A DNA stretch of 64,000 nt, from NCBI GenBank assembly GCA_001510575.1, contig LNGK01000004.1, forward strand, positions 3,346,667 to 3,410,666. The letters are read 5' to 3'. Below, one piece after another: positions 45,548-59,133 of this stretch; the first letter of the stretch is position 1, and each line of letters begins with the position of its first letter. This stretch comes from Knoxdaviesia capensis. Lineage: Eukaryota; Ascomycota; Sordariomycetes; Microascales; Gondwanamycetaceae. The notes below the pieces were generated by a model that worked only from the letters and a program-made list of their open reading frames with translations, ran no database searches and had not been told where the DNA came from. The translations under genes and the position numbers were made by a program.

Positions 45548-48500
45548 GGGGGGTGTCCGAGTTTTAGCGGGCGTGGAGTACGGTAGCTAGGCTCTAGTGC
45601 TGGCTTCCCTCTGAACAACTTATCCAGTCAATGCCTTCAAGAATTAAAGAGTCAAGGCAGGATACAAAGCAGGGGGAGGTGTATGCTCGGTTCCTGGACC
45701 CACATAGAAGTAGCGCTAAAAGCCCCATAAAAAAGATACTTCTCGATATCCTTGTCGGTGCAAGGGGGGGGGCTAAAACTTTGACCTAACCGATAGTATA
45801 TTACAGGACCAGATACGGCTGGTGTCCGTTTCGGCTCTGTGCCAATAGCATTTCCTGGTCTGGCTGTGTTTTGTCAGTACGCCCGCTCGCTTCCTCGCAT
45901 CGGAGATGAACACCCACGGGCGACTTGCTGCGTACTGTAGCGAGGTACTATGCACAGTACTGTATGGGACTTAGATTGTTAGGGCCACCGCCGATTGACT
46001 TGACAGTCGTTTTGGCACTTACATATTATAGCGTGCACTAGCCCACGACCAGCGTGTTCGGGGAACAATTCCAGGGCCGGCAAACCAGCGCTAAACAACC
46101 AACACCCGCCATCTCTTTTATTTCTTTATTTCTTTATTTATCATATGTTTTTAATTCTGGCTTCTTTTCAGTCCTAGGCCCGGGCCCATTCCAGCGGGAC
46201 CCACGTCACTTTCCAGCAACTGGCGTGTCTGCACTAAAGAGCGAGCGCCCCAGCTCAAAATTCTTCTTCCTTGTCTCTCTCTCCTCTGGATTTTGTTGGT
46301 GGGCTGGGAAAAAACCAAAACCCAAGGAAACGCACTGGTCTTTGCCATTCTTTCAGAGGGAGAGTTCTGATAGCCGAGAAAAGCGGTCTTTATGGCATAT
46401 ATTAGGTCTAGCGCGGAGAAATCCTTCTGATGCGGCCACATTCAGTGACCCGGAACCACACACCCTGATCTATCACATTCCGAGGGACCTGGTAATGGAT
46501 ATGCCCTATATCTCCTCTATCGCTAGCATTAGGAACACGCATCTTGCTGGTAATACATATATATGAAGGAGAAACGCAACGTTGAAGCGAGCATCTGGCT
46601 GTTCGTCAGAAAAGCACGAACAAACGTCCTCGGCCGATGCACTCTTGTATAGAAAAGACAGAATCCAGACTGGGCCTGCGGAGGACTACTACCGTACTCT
46701 CTCTCTGCCTCTCTCTCACATGGCTCCACGTCAAAATCACACCGCCTGCAGTAGTAGCCGTATATATAGGCAGGCAAGCCACTCCTCGGGTGGTGTGCTG
46801 TGCTGTCACCCGCACAGAGAAACACAGGGGCGGCTCCTCCTCTATGCGTTGTTTCGTCTCCTGGCCGTGGTTCTTTGTTCATGCACTCTCGCCTCGTCCG
46901 CTGCAGGCTCTTCCTCGCCAAACTGCACCCTTCTCAGAAGGTAAAAGAAACAAAACGAACACTCGCATAGCCGCTGTGCATACACCGAGCCAATGGCATC
47001 GCGGAACTGCATATGCACGTCCGCCCTAGCGCCCTCCATTTGGCTGCAGAAACAAAGGGTGGAGGGCAGTTCAAAGTACAGTACATCTATCCCGCAAGAA
47101 AAAGATACACATACGTTCTCTCTCGTTGCAGGTGCTGCTTCGATGTCGGCCGTGGCACACCGTCGTACACGGCGTCGAAAAAGGCCTGGATTGCGGGACC
47201 ACGCACACACGGTATCATGGCGTTTCCCCCCCCTCATGTGGTACAGCACGCCGTTTCCTTGCTTCTTCTCTGTTGGCCACGAGCTCTTCGTTCGTCGCAC
47301 TAAGTGCGTGTATCAGGTAGCCTCAAAAGCCCACACTTTCGAAAGTGGCGCTCTTGTCCACGCACGCTTATATAGCGAATCTATCGCAGTTATGTGCAGA
47401 GATCCAAGCCCACTGTAAAAAAAAATATAAAATAAAAAGGAGGACCCCGCCACAGCCGGCCCAGTAGGGTTCTATCAACATGCTTCTCCCAGCCTCAAGG
47501 CCAAAACCAGCCATCAGCAAAATGTCTCGTCGTCCAGCTGAAAAAAAGGTGGTTGATACTCGAGGATGCAGATGCATGTGATCTGATTTATAAGACACTG
47601 GGAACCCTTTCGGGCTTCTGAGCCCGCAACCTCCAATGCACAAATCGATCTCTTTCCCGTCTCGACAGGATCTCACGCAAATGCCTCGCACCTGCCTGCT
47701 GATCGCTGTTTTTTTCTGTGTTCCCGCCGATCTGCCAGGTTGTATATGCTTTGGCGGATGGACGATCAGCACGGAAGGAGCAGGGCTGGCTCTTGCTTCG
47801 TTGACTGCGATCTCTCTCCCTCTTGTATGTGTATAAGTTGACGGTTGCACCTTCCCGTCTGTATGGAGGTGATGGGCACCGGCGGAGGAAGGCACACCCA
47901 CCCACACTACACAAAGCCCTAATGCACGCACAAAACGGACAATAAAATTAAATCCCCAACATGTGGCTTGGCTGACCACCTCGGTCTTCCCCAAGGACTA
48001 GATTACTGCACCGTATGTCTGCTTGCAAAATGCCGGCTCTGACGTCTTCTCCCGATATCTCATTCCTCCTCACGAACCGTGAATCTCCAAAAGTCTCGGT
48101 GACCAAGACCCCCTCGGTTCTCCCCCCAAAGTCACAAGTACTCCTCGCTTTTTATTTTCATCTTACTTTTGTTCTTCATTGGTATACATTGTATCGGATG
48201 TCTCACGGCGTTGCCACCGGACCTGTCGGTGCGGGGTTCCCGATTATCAACCACCACAGAAAACCCCATGCTCAATGCTACGGTGGACTCCACCTTTGAT
48301 GGCCTCTCTTTTTTTGCGGCTGCTGGATATGATATGTGTGTGTTTGCACTATTTTCGAGCCCGGTCCAAGGCGATGTGTTTGAGGACACGAACTTTCTCG
48401 TCATTTTTCACTTGTTTAGGCTTGTGGAGGTGTGGTGGTGGTTCTTGGTGAGGATTTCCCGTGCGTTTTGTGTTGTCTTGGCTCACAAGAGCCCCCCGCC

Positions 48501-51195
48501 GTTTTGCCGCCTTTCCTCCCGCCCCTCACCTCAACCGGTCTTGTGCAGCTTACCCCGGTGTCAGATTTGCTGCTGTAACGGAGGCTACCACTCCAGCTTG
48601 GTTCACTAACTGCACAACAAGCTCATGGTTCAGCCCAAAGCACACCGCAACACATACTCCCGCCCACGAGTCGGACACACAAGAGGGCTTGCGGCTACAG
48701 CTTGGTGTGTGGCTGGCTCCAAGCGCTTCCTGGCTGAGGGCTCTGGCCTGTCCTGGCTGCAAGAGACAGTCGGGTCTGAACCAGATCTCGAGGCCCCGGC
48801 ATGGCCCGGAATGGTTGAATGGGCTGGTGGACTTCCAGCAGTCTTTGTGGTACATGCGTCCACTGTATATGTATGTCCCACGAACACTCTCCACCGGCGT
48901 TGCAGGTGGTTCTGGACGTGCTACTGAGTGCTGTGTCCGCTGCTGGGACACATAAACCGTGCAGGTAGAGTCTCCACACTCGGCACCACCTTTTCTGCGT
49001 TCCGGGTGCCCTATAATAGAGCCTGTTATAGCAGAGCCCTCTGCATCCGACTTGGTGCAGCCGACCGTTTTGTCTTTCCCCGCGACCAGAGACGAGTGAG
49101 AAATCCTCCAGCCACACCTCCTTAGTCTTGAAGTGTGTGCGTGCGAAGAAACCCGATTTGCAGTTACATCTATCCATTCTCTCTTCTCTTGGTTACCTCA
49201 GCGGGCTGCCGGAGAGGTGTGGCTCACCTGTTTGCTCTTTTTCCTTCATTTCCGGCGACTTGCTGCAAAAGAAAAAGGGAGTGATTTAACACTGACGCTG
49301 TTACATATATTCCCACCGTTAAGCCTCTCCGTCCTCAACATCCCAGATGCACTCTTGCTTCTTGTGGAATAGCGGAGAATTGGCGGAGCTGGCGGCCTGT
49401 TGGCTTGACCTCGAGATTCCAGAGAGCCACTTTACCGATACCACTCTCGCCTTTCTGGGCGACTTGGACACACAGCAGGGCGTTTGTGCTTCAGACACGA
49501 TGATGCTAATATGGGGGGGCGTTACTTTTTCTCCGCGGATCTCTATACACACTCTGATTGGAAAAAAGAGGCGAGAGACATACAACAAAGGAGAGAATGG
49601 GAAACGGGGGGCGTCTCGTTTGCACCCGAGTGAGTGAGAGAAACGAACGGAGACCGAGACGAGAAAAAGGAAAAACAGCAGCGATGGCCAGGCCTTGACC
49701 ATAAAAAAAAATCTCGCTTGTTCGCGAGCCGGCCAGGAATCCCTGTCGCAGCCCAATCAGCGCCGTCCACGTTGTGTTATATTCCGCCCACCCACACACA
49801 CCACCTCCCAGAAAAAGGTTGGCAAGTGTGGTAAGTAAGAGATTTCTAACTCTATATTTTTTTCTCTTCGTCTCAATAGTATTCCCCCGAAGCCTCGACG
49901 GACGGAGAGGGACAAAAAACCCTCTGAGCGGCGGCGGGGTGAGCAAGGCCTGGGCTCACCATTCTCGTCTCTCTCAGGTCTTCTTCTTCGTTTCCCCCCC
50001 TGGTCGTCTCCTCCGGCCGCTTTGTCCTTTTTTGGCCTTTGCTCAAATCAGGATTCGGGAGGGAGAAAAAGTGGAAAGGATCAAAGTGTGTGTGCTAGAC
50101 ACACCATGCCACTTCACCGTTTCTTTCTCTCTTGACCACGATGAGTTAGTATCGTGGTCGTCGGGTTGACCCCCAAAGTTTCGGCCAAAATGGCAGTTCT
50201 ACGAGCTGATGGGGTGAGTGTTGTCTCCAACAAATGCACAGCTTAGCCGCTTGCTTGATGATATTCCCCACATTAGAAGGCCGACATCTAGACAATCCGG
50301 ACGGAGCCATGGGCGTAAAAGCAAGGCGGGACTTTTTATTTTATTTCTATTTTTTTTTGTGTGGTCTTTTCTTGTCTCCATCTGGCCGCTCGTTCTCATT
50401 GGGGATGCAGACTAAAAGATCGATCCAGACTAAACGTGGACGCTTGGGAGGAGACACGAACGTATTTTCTTTTTCCGGTGTCGTTGCAGGCTGGATGCCG
50501 CCAACGTGGTGATTGTTGCTGATGTTGATGTTGGAAGGAGTCTATGCAGATGGAGGGGGGCCAGCGAAATGTGGCGCGCTGCGAGTTGCCAACATCTGTT
50601 GTGGGTGTATGAAGGGAAAGCATGGGGAACTTTGTCCGGGCGGCTCCATATACGATCTGATTGCCTGAGGCATGCACCACGACGTCTCTTTGTCCGGACG
50701 CCGATCTCTCTGTGTCGACTACGTGCTCTATGAAAGACAACTTATGTGTTCAAAGGCGGCGCAGAAAACGACGGCGGGATCCGGCTGGGAAAATCCTCCT
50801 CCTTCTCTGTCCCGAGAGGGAAAAGGGGGGAGGGGGGAAGACACGACGGCGTTATGGTTATCGAACCCTGTTACTCTTTGATGTGCGGGCGTGTCCAGTG
50901 ACATCTGAGGAGTCAGTCTATCTCTGTGTGTGCTTTTCCTTTTCAGCTGCGGCCAAAGGGGGACTGATACGTGTACAGACGCCCAAGCGGCGGGAGAGCG
51001 GGACTGAGAGACGGTCATTCATTTTGTTGGGAGTGCCTTTCCGAGCAGACAAGCAGACAGCGAAAGAAAGGGGAGAGAAGAAAAAAGGAGGCGAGTCCAG
51101 CCCAGTCTATGCAGTCAGATGATGGCCGCTGGTACACGACATCAATGGTTCATCCCTCTCCAGCAAGGTACCGGGCCGGGGCATGCACACGCACA

Positions 51196-51198
<3 letters not shown>

Positions 51199-51240
<42 letters not shown>
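51199..51240. repeat. (AC)21 microsatellite
   Basis: Forty-two bases of uninterrupted AC with imperfect AC-rich flanks on both sides. Confidence 0.95.
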
Positions 51241-51245
<5 letters not shown>

Positions 51246-53544
51246 CACTCGCTCACATATGCTGCCGACCGTATGGATAGTGTTGCTGCTGCTGCTGCTC
51301 TCTCTGGGTGCCGGTTCTGTTTGTATGTCCACTACAGTAGGTGCATATATATGTGTGTATGTGTGTGTGTGTGCTTTTGTCTCGCCGTACCGTGAACGAA
51401 GGGGTACACCGGGCCCAGCCAGCCAAGGTTTTTGCCTTTTGCCTTTTGCCTTTTGGGTTTTTCGATGTGGGTGTTCATGTGGTGGCATCGTGACGATGAG
51501 ACCTGGTGTGATGCTGCTACTCCACCACATACTATTTTGTCGACCACCCATGTCTCTACTTCCTGCGTCTTGGTTTCCAGTGAGAATGTCTGATATGGAC
51601 GGACTGGAGGGTCTGAGACAAGTGGTTTATATCTCACGTTACGTACTCTGGGCTATGGTCTGTGTGGATGATCTGTCGTGGTGGGTGGTTGGTTGGTGAA
51701 AGAGTTGACAGCCGATCTGGTGTTGAGAAGTCACCTTTTCTCTCGTTGACTTGCCTTTTGCTGTGTCTGTCGGGCTATGATACATGTTCTAGAGACCCAG
51801 TTTCTGGAATCTGTACGGAGCCGGGGATCCGCTTGTGCTTTCTTTATATAAGGAGATATATATATCGCAGCTCTGTTTGCTGTTTCGACACCCACGCATC
51901 CGTCCCCAGAGTCGTATATATTGGGTCGTTGGAGCGATAGGAAAGGCCTCATCCCCATCTCCGTCTCTATCTCATGTATGTGTGCATGCATTAAGTGGGA
52001 TGTCTGTGGATAGATGACTTCAGCAGTGCGACAGCTCTCCTATCCAGCAGCAACGCAACACAGCTCCCACGGCCTTCTTGGGCTGAGATTTCTTTCTCGG
52101 CGGCGGTGGTGAGAAGACTCAGAGCTCGTAATAGCGGAAAAGAGAAGTGGAGGGGGGTGTAAGTGGGACACACCAAACAAATACCAAAAAAAATACAACA
52201 ACCTGGTACTATTATCGCCATAAACACCGTATACCGGAGTTTGCAACCCGAACGTTCTACCACTGCGAAGCACGAAGAGAAAACCAAATACTCCAAGTGC
52301 TGGATTACTGACACCACCACTGGCCGTACAAACCGAGCAGTTTCAGAAAGAAAAGATAACAGATAAACATGTCTATGTAAAACCGCTAGCCTTATCACGG
52401 ACCCTTCAACCTAGTCCCGGGACTATGATTCCACCAGCGAGAAACCATCGTTGTGGTGTGTGTGTGTGTGGCTCACCGCTACTTTGCCGGGTACATCCAC
52501 CCACACGGTGGCTCACACCAGAACACAAGTACCTTTTGTTGTTGTTTTTGGTTTTGGCCGCCGGGGACCTCGTTTGTCGGTCGGCTGCATGCCTCAGTAA
52601 GGGAAGTGGAATGATAAATAATGAGAAATACCTATATTTCACGCACTCTCCGGGCTGAGAAATGGGCCTCTAAGTACAGTAGGTCGGATTTTTATATCTA
52701 TATTTATATATATATATTTGGGGCACTTTTTTGGATCTGGGCCCGAGACACACATACACGTCTTTTTGCGATGGCTGTTTACACTGGGGGGAGAGAGAGA
52801 AGGGGGGTGTCTGTATCGGCGATTTGCCTCTCTCGTGAAGTTTTGCGTCTCCAGGCTCTGACTACTGGATGTGTATAGAGAGTCCGGAGTCTAGAATACA
52901 CTACTCAGGAAGCAGTGTGTGTCCAGATCTGGAATATCTACGCGGCCTGGGTCTCGACAACACCATCACCACAAGCTCTCTGTAAGAGCGGCCGTCGGCC
53001 AGCTCGACGCCTGATAGCTGCCAGCGACCAAAGCGTGAAAGATACTGGAGAAATCCCAGAAGAAGTGTGTGTGTGTTGCATGCACGACGTGCCGTAGCTT
53101 GCCTGCACCCACCCCATCCAGCAGCCACCTCCAGAGGAGCCGCTGCATACATGCACATACATGCTGCATCTGGATGCTGTCGGTCGGAAACAAACACTTG
53201 GCACCGCTCACGGCGTGTCCAGAGCTTCGTCGGTGTTCTGTGAGCATATGGACATTGAACATACATACATATATATATGTGTGTGGGTGGGTGGGTGGGT
53301 TGGCGGCTGTCTGGTCCGGGCTGGGCTGGGCTGGCCAACACACACATACTGTACAAGTTCAAGAGAATGAACGAGCCGCCTGAAGGCATTAAATATGCAT
53401 GTACATGATGGAAATACTCTGCTTGATCTGTCCAGCGGGAGTGCCCAGAGCTCTCTCTCCCCATCTTCCGCCAGACTCTTGGGGACATACTTCTAGCGGG
53501 GGGGAAACGACCGGTCCAGAATACGTCCCGAGAGCCTCTCGTTT

Positions 53545-53546
<2 letters not shown>

Positions 53547-53580
<34 letters not shown>
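53547..53580. repeat. (AC)17 microsatellite
   Basis: Thirty-four bases of uninterrupted AC in non-coding DNA. Confidence 0.95.
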
Positions 53581-53582
<2 letters not shown>

Positions 53583-56500
53583 CTGGAATATCACTCATGC
53601 ACCGGCTGTGTCAGGACGGTTGGGCACCGAGACCTCCCGTCGGAGGGCCGAAGGCAGAGAGGAGAAAAGCAGAGCACCCGGGGCCACATGAAAACGGCCT
53701 CCGAAAGGGCCTGCGTGCCCGAGCTTCAGCAGGCTATCGTTTCCAGACATACGATGCACTCAAAAACCCGCAGAACTTCCCACCAGTCCATCGGCCACGC
53801 AGGGCCAACATTCGCAACGGTCTCGAACTCTCTCGTCTTGGGGGGTGGCATCAGCTGGTCTTTTTGCTTCCTATGCCTCTGGGGGCCCAGTATACGGAGT
53901 ATGCTGCCCCCTCCTCTTCCTCAGGTCCAGAAAGATCATCGATAGTGGGAACCTGCTTCATTAATTGGATTGTCTTTTTAATCCGGCTCTGATAAGGGTG
54001 TGTGTGTGTGTGTGTGTGTTGTGTGCCCCCCGAAGGAAATATTGGTATATTTTAATCTTTCCTCTTTATATATTATATTTATATAATTATTGTTTTTTAT
54101 TTCTCGTGACAACTGTCGTGGCAGTCCGTCATCGAACCAGTTGCCGCAGCTGGCCCCCCCCCTGGCCCATGTTGCAGCCTATCTTTTCTGGACATCTCTA
54201 TTTTGCCAATATTACTAGTTTTTTTTCCCTCTGGGCTTATCACCACCGCCGTCTCCATCGCTCGAGATTGTGTTGTCTGTGTTGGGGTGCATCAGTCTCT
54301 CTCTCTCTCTCTCTTCTTTAAGAGCGCGCGTAAAACGCCCACGCAGTAAGGATTTCGCTCGGGTTCGCGAGACAGGGTTTGAAGCGAGAGAGAACTGGAG
54401 AGAGAAAGAGAGAGCGTCAATCCAGCCGGAATGTGTGTGTGTGTGTGTGTGTGTGGTGAGTGAGAGGATGTGCCAATGTTACCCTGCCGCCCCCCCCCTC
54501 CCCTGCTGGCTTCTTTTTCGTCCTGTGCCTCTGGGCTGTGGGTGCATTGTATCGCCGCCACCGCCGCTGCTGCTGCTCTCCAACTCGCTCGAATCCCCCC
54601 ATCTTGCACCTCCGGCAGCATGGATGTGGTAAGACGCTCCCCAGAAACACACACGCACACACACACACAGCGAACAACAGTGCATGCATTGCATGGCATG
54701 GCATATTTTAGTCGCTGGGTGTGCATCTGTGTGCGTGTGCATGGTGTCTCGGTAGCATGGGAGCTCAACAGCGAGAAAGACCGAAGAAGAAACCCACCTC
54801 ACAAGCCCTGCTTTCCTGTGCTGTGCTCCGGACCGTTCGGCACTGGACGGGGGCCGCCGCCAGTCCACCGACGTGGCTACAGAGACAGACTTGCCTGGCC
54901 GCCCTTCGGCTCTGGAGAGGCGGTTGTATGAAGTCATCTTTTGGGGGAGAGGCGGTATCACCGTGAGGCCGTTGCTCGCGAGAGAGTGTGTTGTTGAGCA
55001 CCGTAGACGAGCACCTGCGCTTGCAGCAATAAGGAGATAAATGATGGACAAGGCGTATACTGGCGTAATCTACGTAAGTTGCTAGACTGGTTGACGACGG
55101 GTAAAAGCAGCCTGAGGTTCTGTGGGGAGAACTACGCCGGAGTGGCATTTTTCTCTGTTCAGTGTTGGGGCTGTCTCGCCGGTGAGGCGATCACCGGACT
55201 TGTGCGTGTGTTCCTGTACTCTCGTGTTGGCTTTAAAGCAAGTGTCCTTCGCTCAGAAAACAGTGCAGGATGAACACGGCGAGTCGTGCCTTCAGAGGGT
55301 GAGCGCGGGCAGAGCTCGGCCAGATTGTGCTTCCTCGGTCTGCATTCAGCCGGCAGACACGGCATAGAGCTTTCCCGGCCACGGACTAGCTGGGCCAGCA
55401 GATTCTGCGTGTCTACAACAATGAAAGAAGACGAGTTTTGTGTGGGAAACAGTTGCTAACTACTGTTGAGGTGCCGAGTGACTGACTATCTCGGTCGACG
55501 GCGCGAACGTGAAGTTTGCAGTTGTGAGCATCAGTGACAAAGCTGCATCCATGGGAGGACACTCACAGAAAGGACACACACCCACTTGTGATTTTATTCT
55601 ACGATACAAAGAAGATCTAACCAAATCCTGTTGTGTGTCCTCCACTCTCTCAGATGTCGTCTCTGAGGTGAACGTCTCTACTGCCGCTCCGGACGATGGT
55701 GGTCCCGGGGATATAAATCTGCCTCTATCGAAGACAGCCCCGTGGTGGAACAGACGCCGACGTGGCCTTCCAGAAAGACTAGACACTATTAGACTTCTCT
55801 GATGCGACGACAGCATTCTGACACACAGACAGACGCACGGGAGACGCCTGAATGCTCAGAACCAGTGTCCGGACACTGACTCAAGTCCCGATCTTCAAGA
55901 TCTTCCATCCAGTACAACATTCAGCTCCGTGGATGCAATGTCCTGGATACCACCCCCCTCCCCTTTGTAGCTGGAGGTCGCACTGACGCCGTCAGTTACA
56001 AGAAAGAGAGCACAGAGGAGCCCAGGCTTGCTGACCTGCTCGCTTTTATTAATATCGCAGGGTGGGGGAGAGCGAAGAAAGCAGCCCCAGTTGTTCATTT
56101 ACACGCGGCTCCGGGCAGATATCCAGAGAAGAATGTTCCACGCTCTCAAGGCAAGAGTCAGCACGAGAGAGAGAGAGAGAGAGAGAGAGGTGGACAAGCT
56201 ACTCCATGTGAATGCCCACCTTGGAGGATTGCAAGCAGAACACCACGGGACTCTTCTGGCCCTCACCGCCGGTGCTGTTGTTTGAGCCTCACCTTCCGAC
56301 GTCTTACACAGACACTTAAGAACGCCATCGTCGCACCGGCGAATATGTTTTTTTTCTCTCTCCCTCTCTTTCTGCACAGGATGGCGAAGGAAGCCGTCCG
56401 TTCCGTGAAGGTGTGTCGTTCCGGCCGTGGAATCCGTCGATAACGCTCAGCCTCGCAAAGCATATCACCGCCAGCACAGGCAAGGAAGACCTCTCAACAT

Positions 56501-56710
56501 CGACTCAAGGCCTGTCGTTATTTTGCGCCCGCACGCAACCAAGGCACGAGAGAAACGAACGGAATAAAACCCCTGGCCATTTGTCCCAAAAAGAAAAAGG
56601 CAGAAGATGCCATGCTGTCCGCCTGCCCTCTCCCGTCGGTAAACTAACGATGACAAACTTTCCCCCCCTTCCTGTGCGAGATAGATTAACTCCGTGCAAC
56701 CTGGCAGCGA

Positions 56711-56730
56711 TATATATATATATATATATA
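56711..56730. repeat. (TA)10 microsatellite
   Basis: Twenty bases of alternating TA, followed by GATAGA. Confidence 0.95.
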
Positions 56731-57027
56731 GATAGAGTGAACGTCTGTGCTGATGGAGAAAGAGAGAAGGGAGCAAACAGGCCAGCCACGAGGGCATAGA
56801 AGCAAACTTGAAGGGCGCTGGATACGAGGGCATTCACGGTACACACACCGGGGAGGGGAGGGAAGAGCAGGCTACTGGGAAAGGACATGGCCTCTGGGGA
56901 GAGGGGGGGTGTGTGCGGGCTCTGTCGTACGGCGAAACTCAGCCTTCCCGGCGGCACACAACACATGTACACGTGGAACAGGGCAAGGATACTGGAAGAG
57001 GAGAGAGAGAAGAGGTTGATACGAGGA

Positions 57028-57030
<3 letters not shown>

Positions 57031-57064
<34 letters not shown>
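57031..57064. repeat. (GT)17 microsatellite
   Basis: Thirty-four bases of GT. A CT-rich run of similar length follows near 57298-57341. Confidence 0.95.
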
Positions 57065-57066
<2 letters not shown>

Positions 57067-57306
57067 TTTGTAAGGGGACTAGAGAGGGCGGAACCAGGAG
57101 GGGATGAATATGGTGGAGAATGGACCTCTGCAAGATGGGTGTCGTCTCTTCTCTTCTGACAGACACTTGGTTGCATCTCACCAGCAGAAACACTCGATAT
57201 CCAGATTCGTTTCCGAGACTCAGAGACAGCTGGAACGTCCTTCTTCCCGGCCCAGAGGGAAGCCGACCGAGAAGGAGAGAAGAAGTAGCCCCCCCTTTCC
57301 CTCTCC

Positions 57307-57340
<34 letters not shown>

Positions 57341-59118
57341 TCCCCTCCCGTCTCGCCTCTGTGGCCGATGTGTCTTGATTCTCAGACAAGACACACTCTG
57401 TGTAACAGGTAAGTCTGGCTCGAACACCCACCCACAGAGAGCGAGAGAGCAAAAGTGAAAGGGAGGGGAGACAGCCCCATCTTCAGGCTGGAAATCTCCC
57501 CTTTGCGTAGAGTGTACCGGCACGGAGGGGAGGGCAGTTCATAGCAGCGCTTTGGCCCCCGAGCCCATCCGCTGTGTGTTGTCAATTTCTTTTCTTCTCG
57601 TCAAGTTCTCTCTCTGTTCCGTGTTTCTGGCTGGACAGAAGAAAGAATAAACCGTCCAAACACGGCCTCATCCACCGTCCGTTCGCCTGGTCCCGCGTCC
57701 GAACGCACACACACACACCTAGTATTAATCAGAAAACCAATCCGTGCGAGGAGTCAGTCCACATGTGGGGAGAACAGAGAGGAAGGGGGAAATGGAGGTA
57801 AATGAAGATCAGGACCAGCGGGCTCTTGTTTTCTTTTTGTTTTGGTTCAGTCTGTCCCCTCGTTCCATCTGTGAAATCCTTCTCCCGCTTCGCTACGTGC
57901 ACGCTGGAGGTCTGGCTTTCTTTGGAGCCCCTGTGTTTGGTGTTATTGTTTTGGAAAGTTCCTTTTCCACGGGATCGACAAGTTGGCCGTACCAGACTTT
58001 GCAGAGTATTGGTACCAAGCCCCGAGCTTGAACCTCACCCGAAAAAAAAGAAGAAAAAAAGCAAAGCAAAGGACGGTTCCAGTTCCTATAAGAACGACAT
58101 GATAATCGATATCAGCTATTAGGCCAGGGTTTCCCTTCTCCCCCAGAGCAGAGTGTTGGCGGCCTGGTGTTCGTTCCAATGGCTTGCGTGCATCTTCAAT
58201 CTGCATATATCCATCACCACATGCCGTATATACCTGGCTGCTATTCATCTAATCCTGCACCTGGATATTGAACTTCCCACCCTCCAATATATCCCCGGAA
58301 TATCGGAGTCTCGGGGCATGCAGAGCATAAACAGGGAACAGCTTCTGACACCTGCAGAAACCACGAACGAAGTGGGGAGGGCGAAGGAACAGGCCCTGTC
58401 CTGTTCCCCTCACTACCCTCGCGAGATCGTATATAAACTACATATACTATAAGAGATAGATAGGCTCCCGCGCTGCCAGGTTTTTCTTCTCTTCCCAGGC
58501 TGCACGGTTTTCGAACCCGGGAAAAAAAAGAAAACGGCCACGCCAGGCCAATCTGTCCGGGTAAATCCAGATACTGCAGAGACAAGCTGGCCTTGGGTGT
58601 GGGGTGATTGTCGTGATTCATGGCTGTGGAGAGCAATATCACTCCCGGGATATTCACAATCTGCGAGGGGGTTCTGTAAAGCCAATCTGCACGAGGCGGG
58701 ATGCAAAGCACGAGGAGCATCCACCAGAAAACCTGGTTTGAAACTTCCCCCCTCAACATATAGTACATCTGGGGCTCGCTTCTGTGGACGAGTGGCGATG
58801 CGAGAGGGGTCACAATACCCGCGAGAGGATAAAGACGGCCAGGAAACCCTCAGCTCATGACGATGGGTGCAGAGAAGACAAACAAGAGAGTATCAAGGTC
58901 GTCTGGATCCCCCCTCAAGCTCGTCGCTGCGAGCCTGAAAAGCGTTCCCGTGGCGTATGTTTCCCTCGCACATTTCTGAGCCGCACTCCGCGCCCGCTCG
59001 TCGCTAGATGGACTTTTCCGTTTTTATCCACGCGGGGATATATATGCACTCTGTACAGAGAGCACCGCCCAAGGGAAGGCAAAAAAGAGAAAACAAATGA
59101 CTATGAAAGCGAGATAGA

Positions 59119-59133
59119 GGGGGGGGGGGGGGG
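59119..59133. repeat. G15 homopolymer
   Basis: Fifteen consecutive G on the plus strand. Length is likely to be uncertain in the assembly, as the gap at 22054 shows for a similar tract. Confidence 0.85.

Noticed and set aside
45139..45618. 159-codon minus-strand frame rich in Ser/Leu/Cys/Val
   Set aside because: It is a translation of the GA/CA minisatellite; dinucleotide runs without stops give long artificial frames.
56505..57452. 315-codon minus-strand frame
   Set aside because: Passes through CT, GT and TA repeats; includes poly Arg-Glu and Thr-His stretches that mirror the dinucleotide runs.
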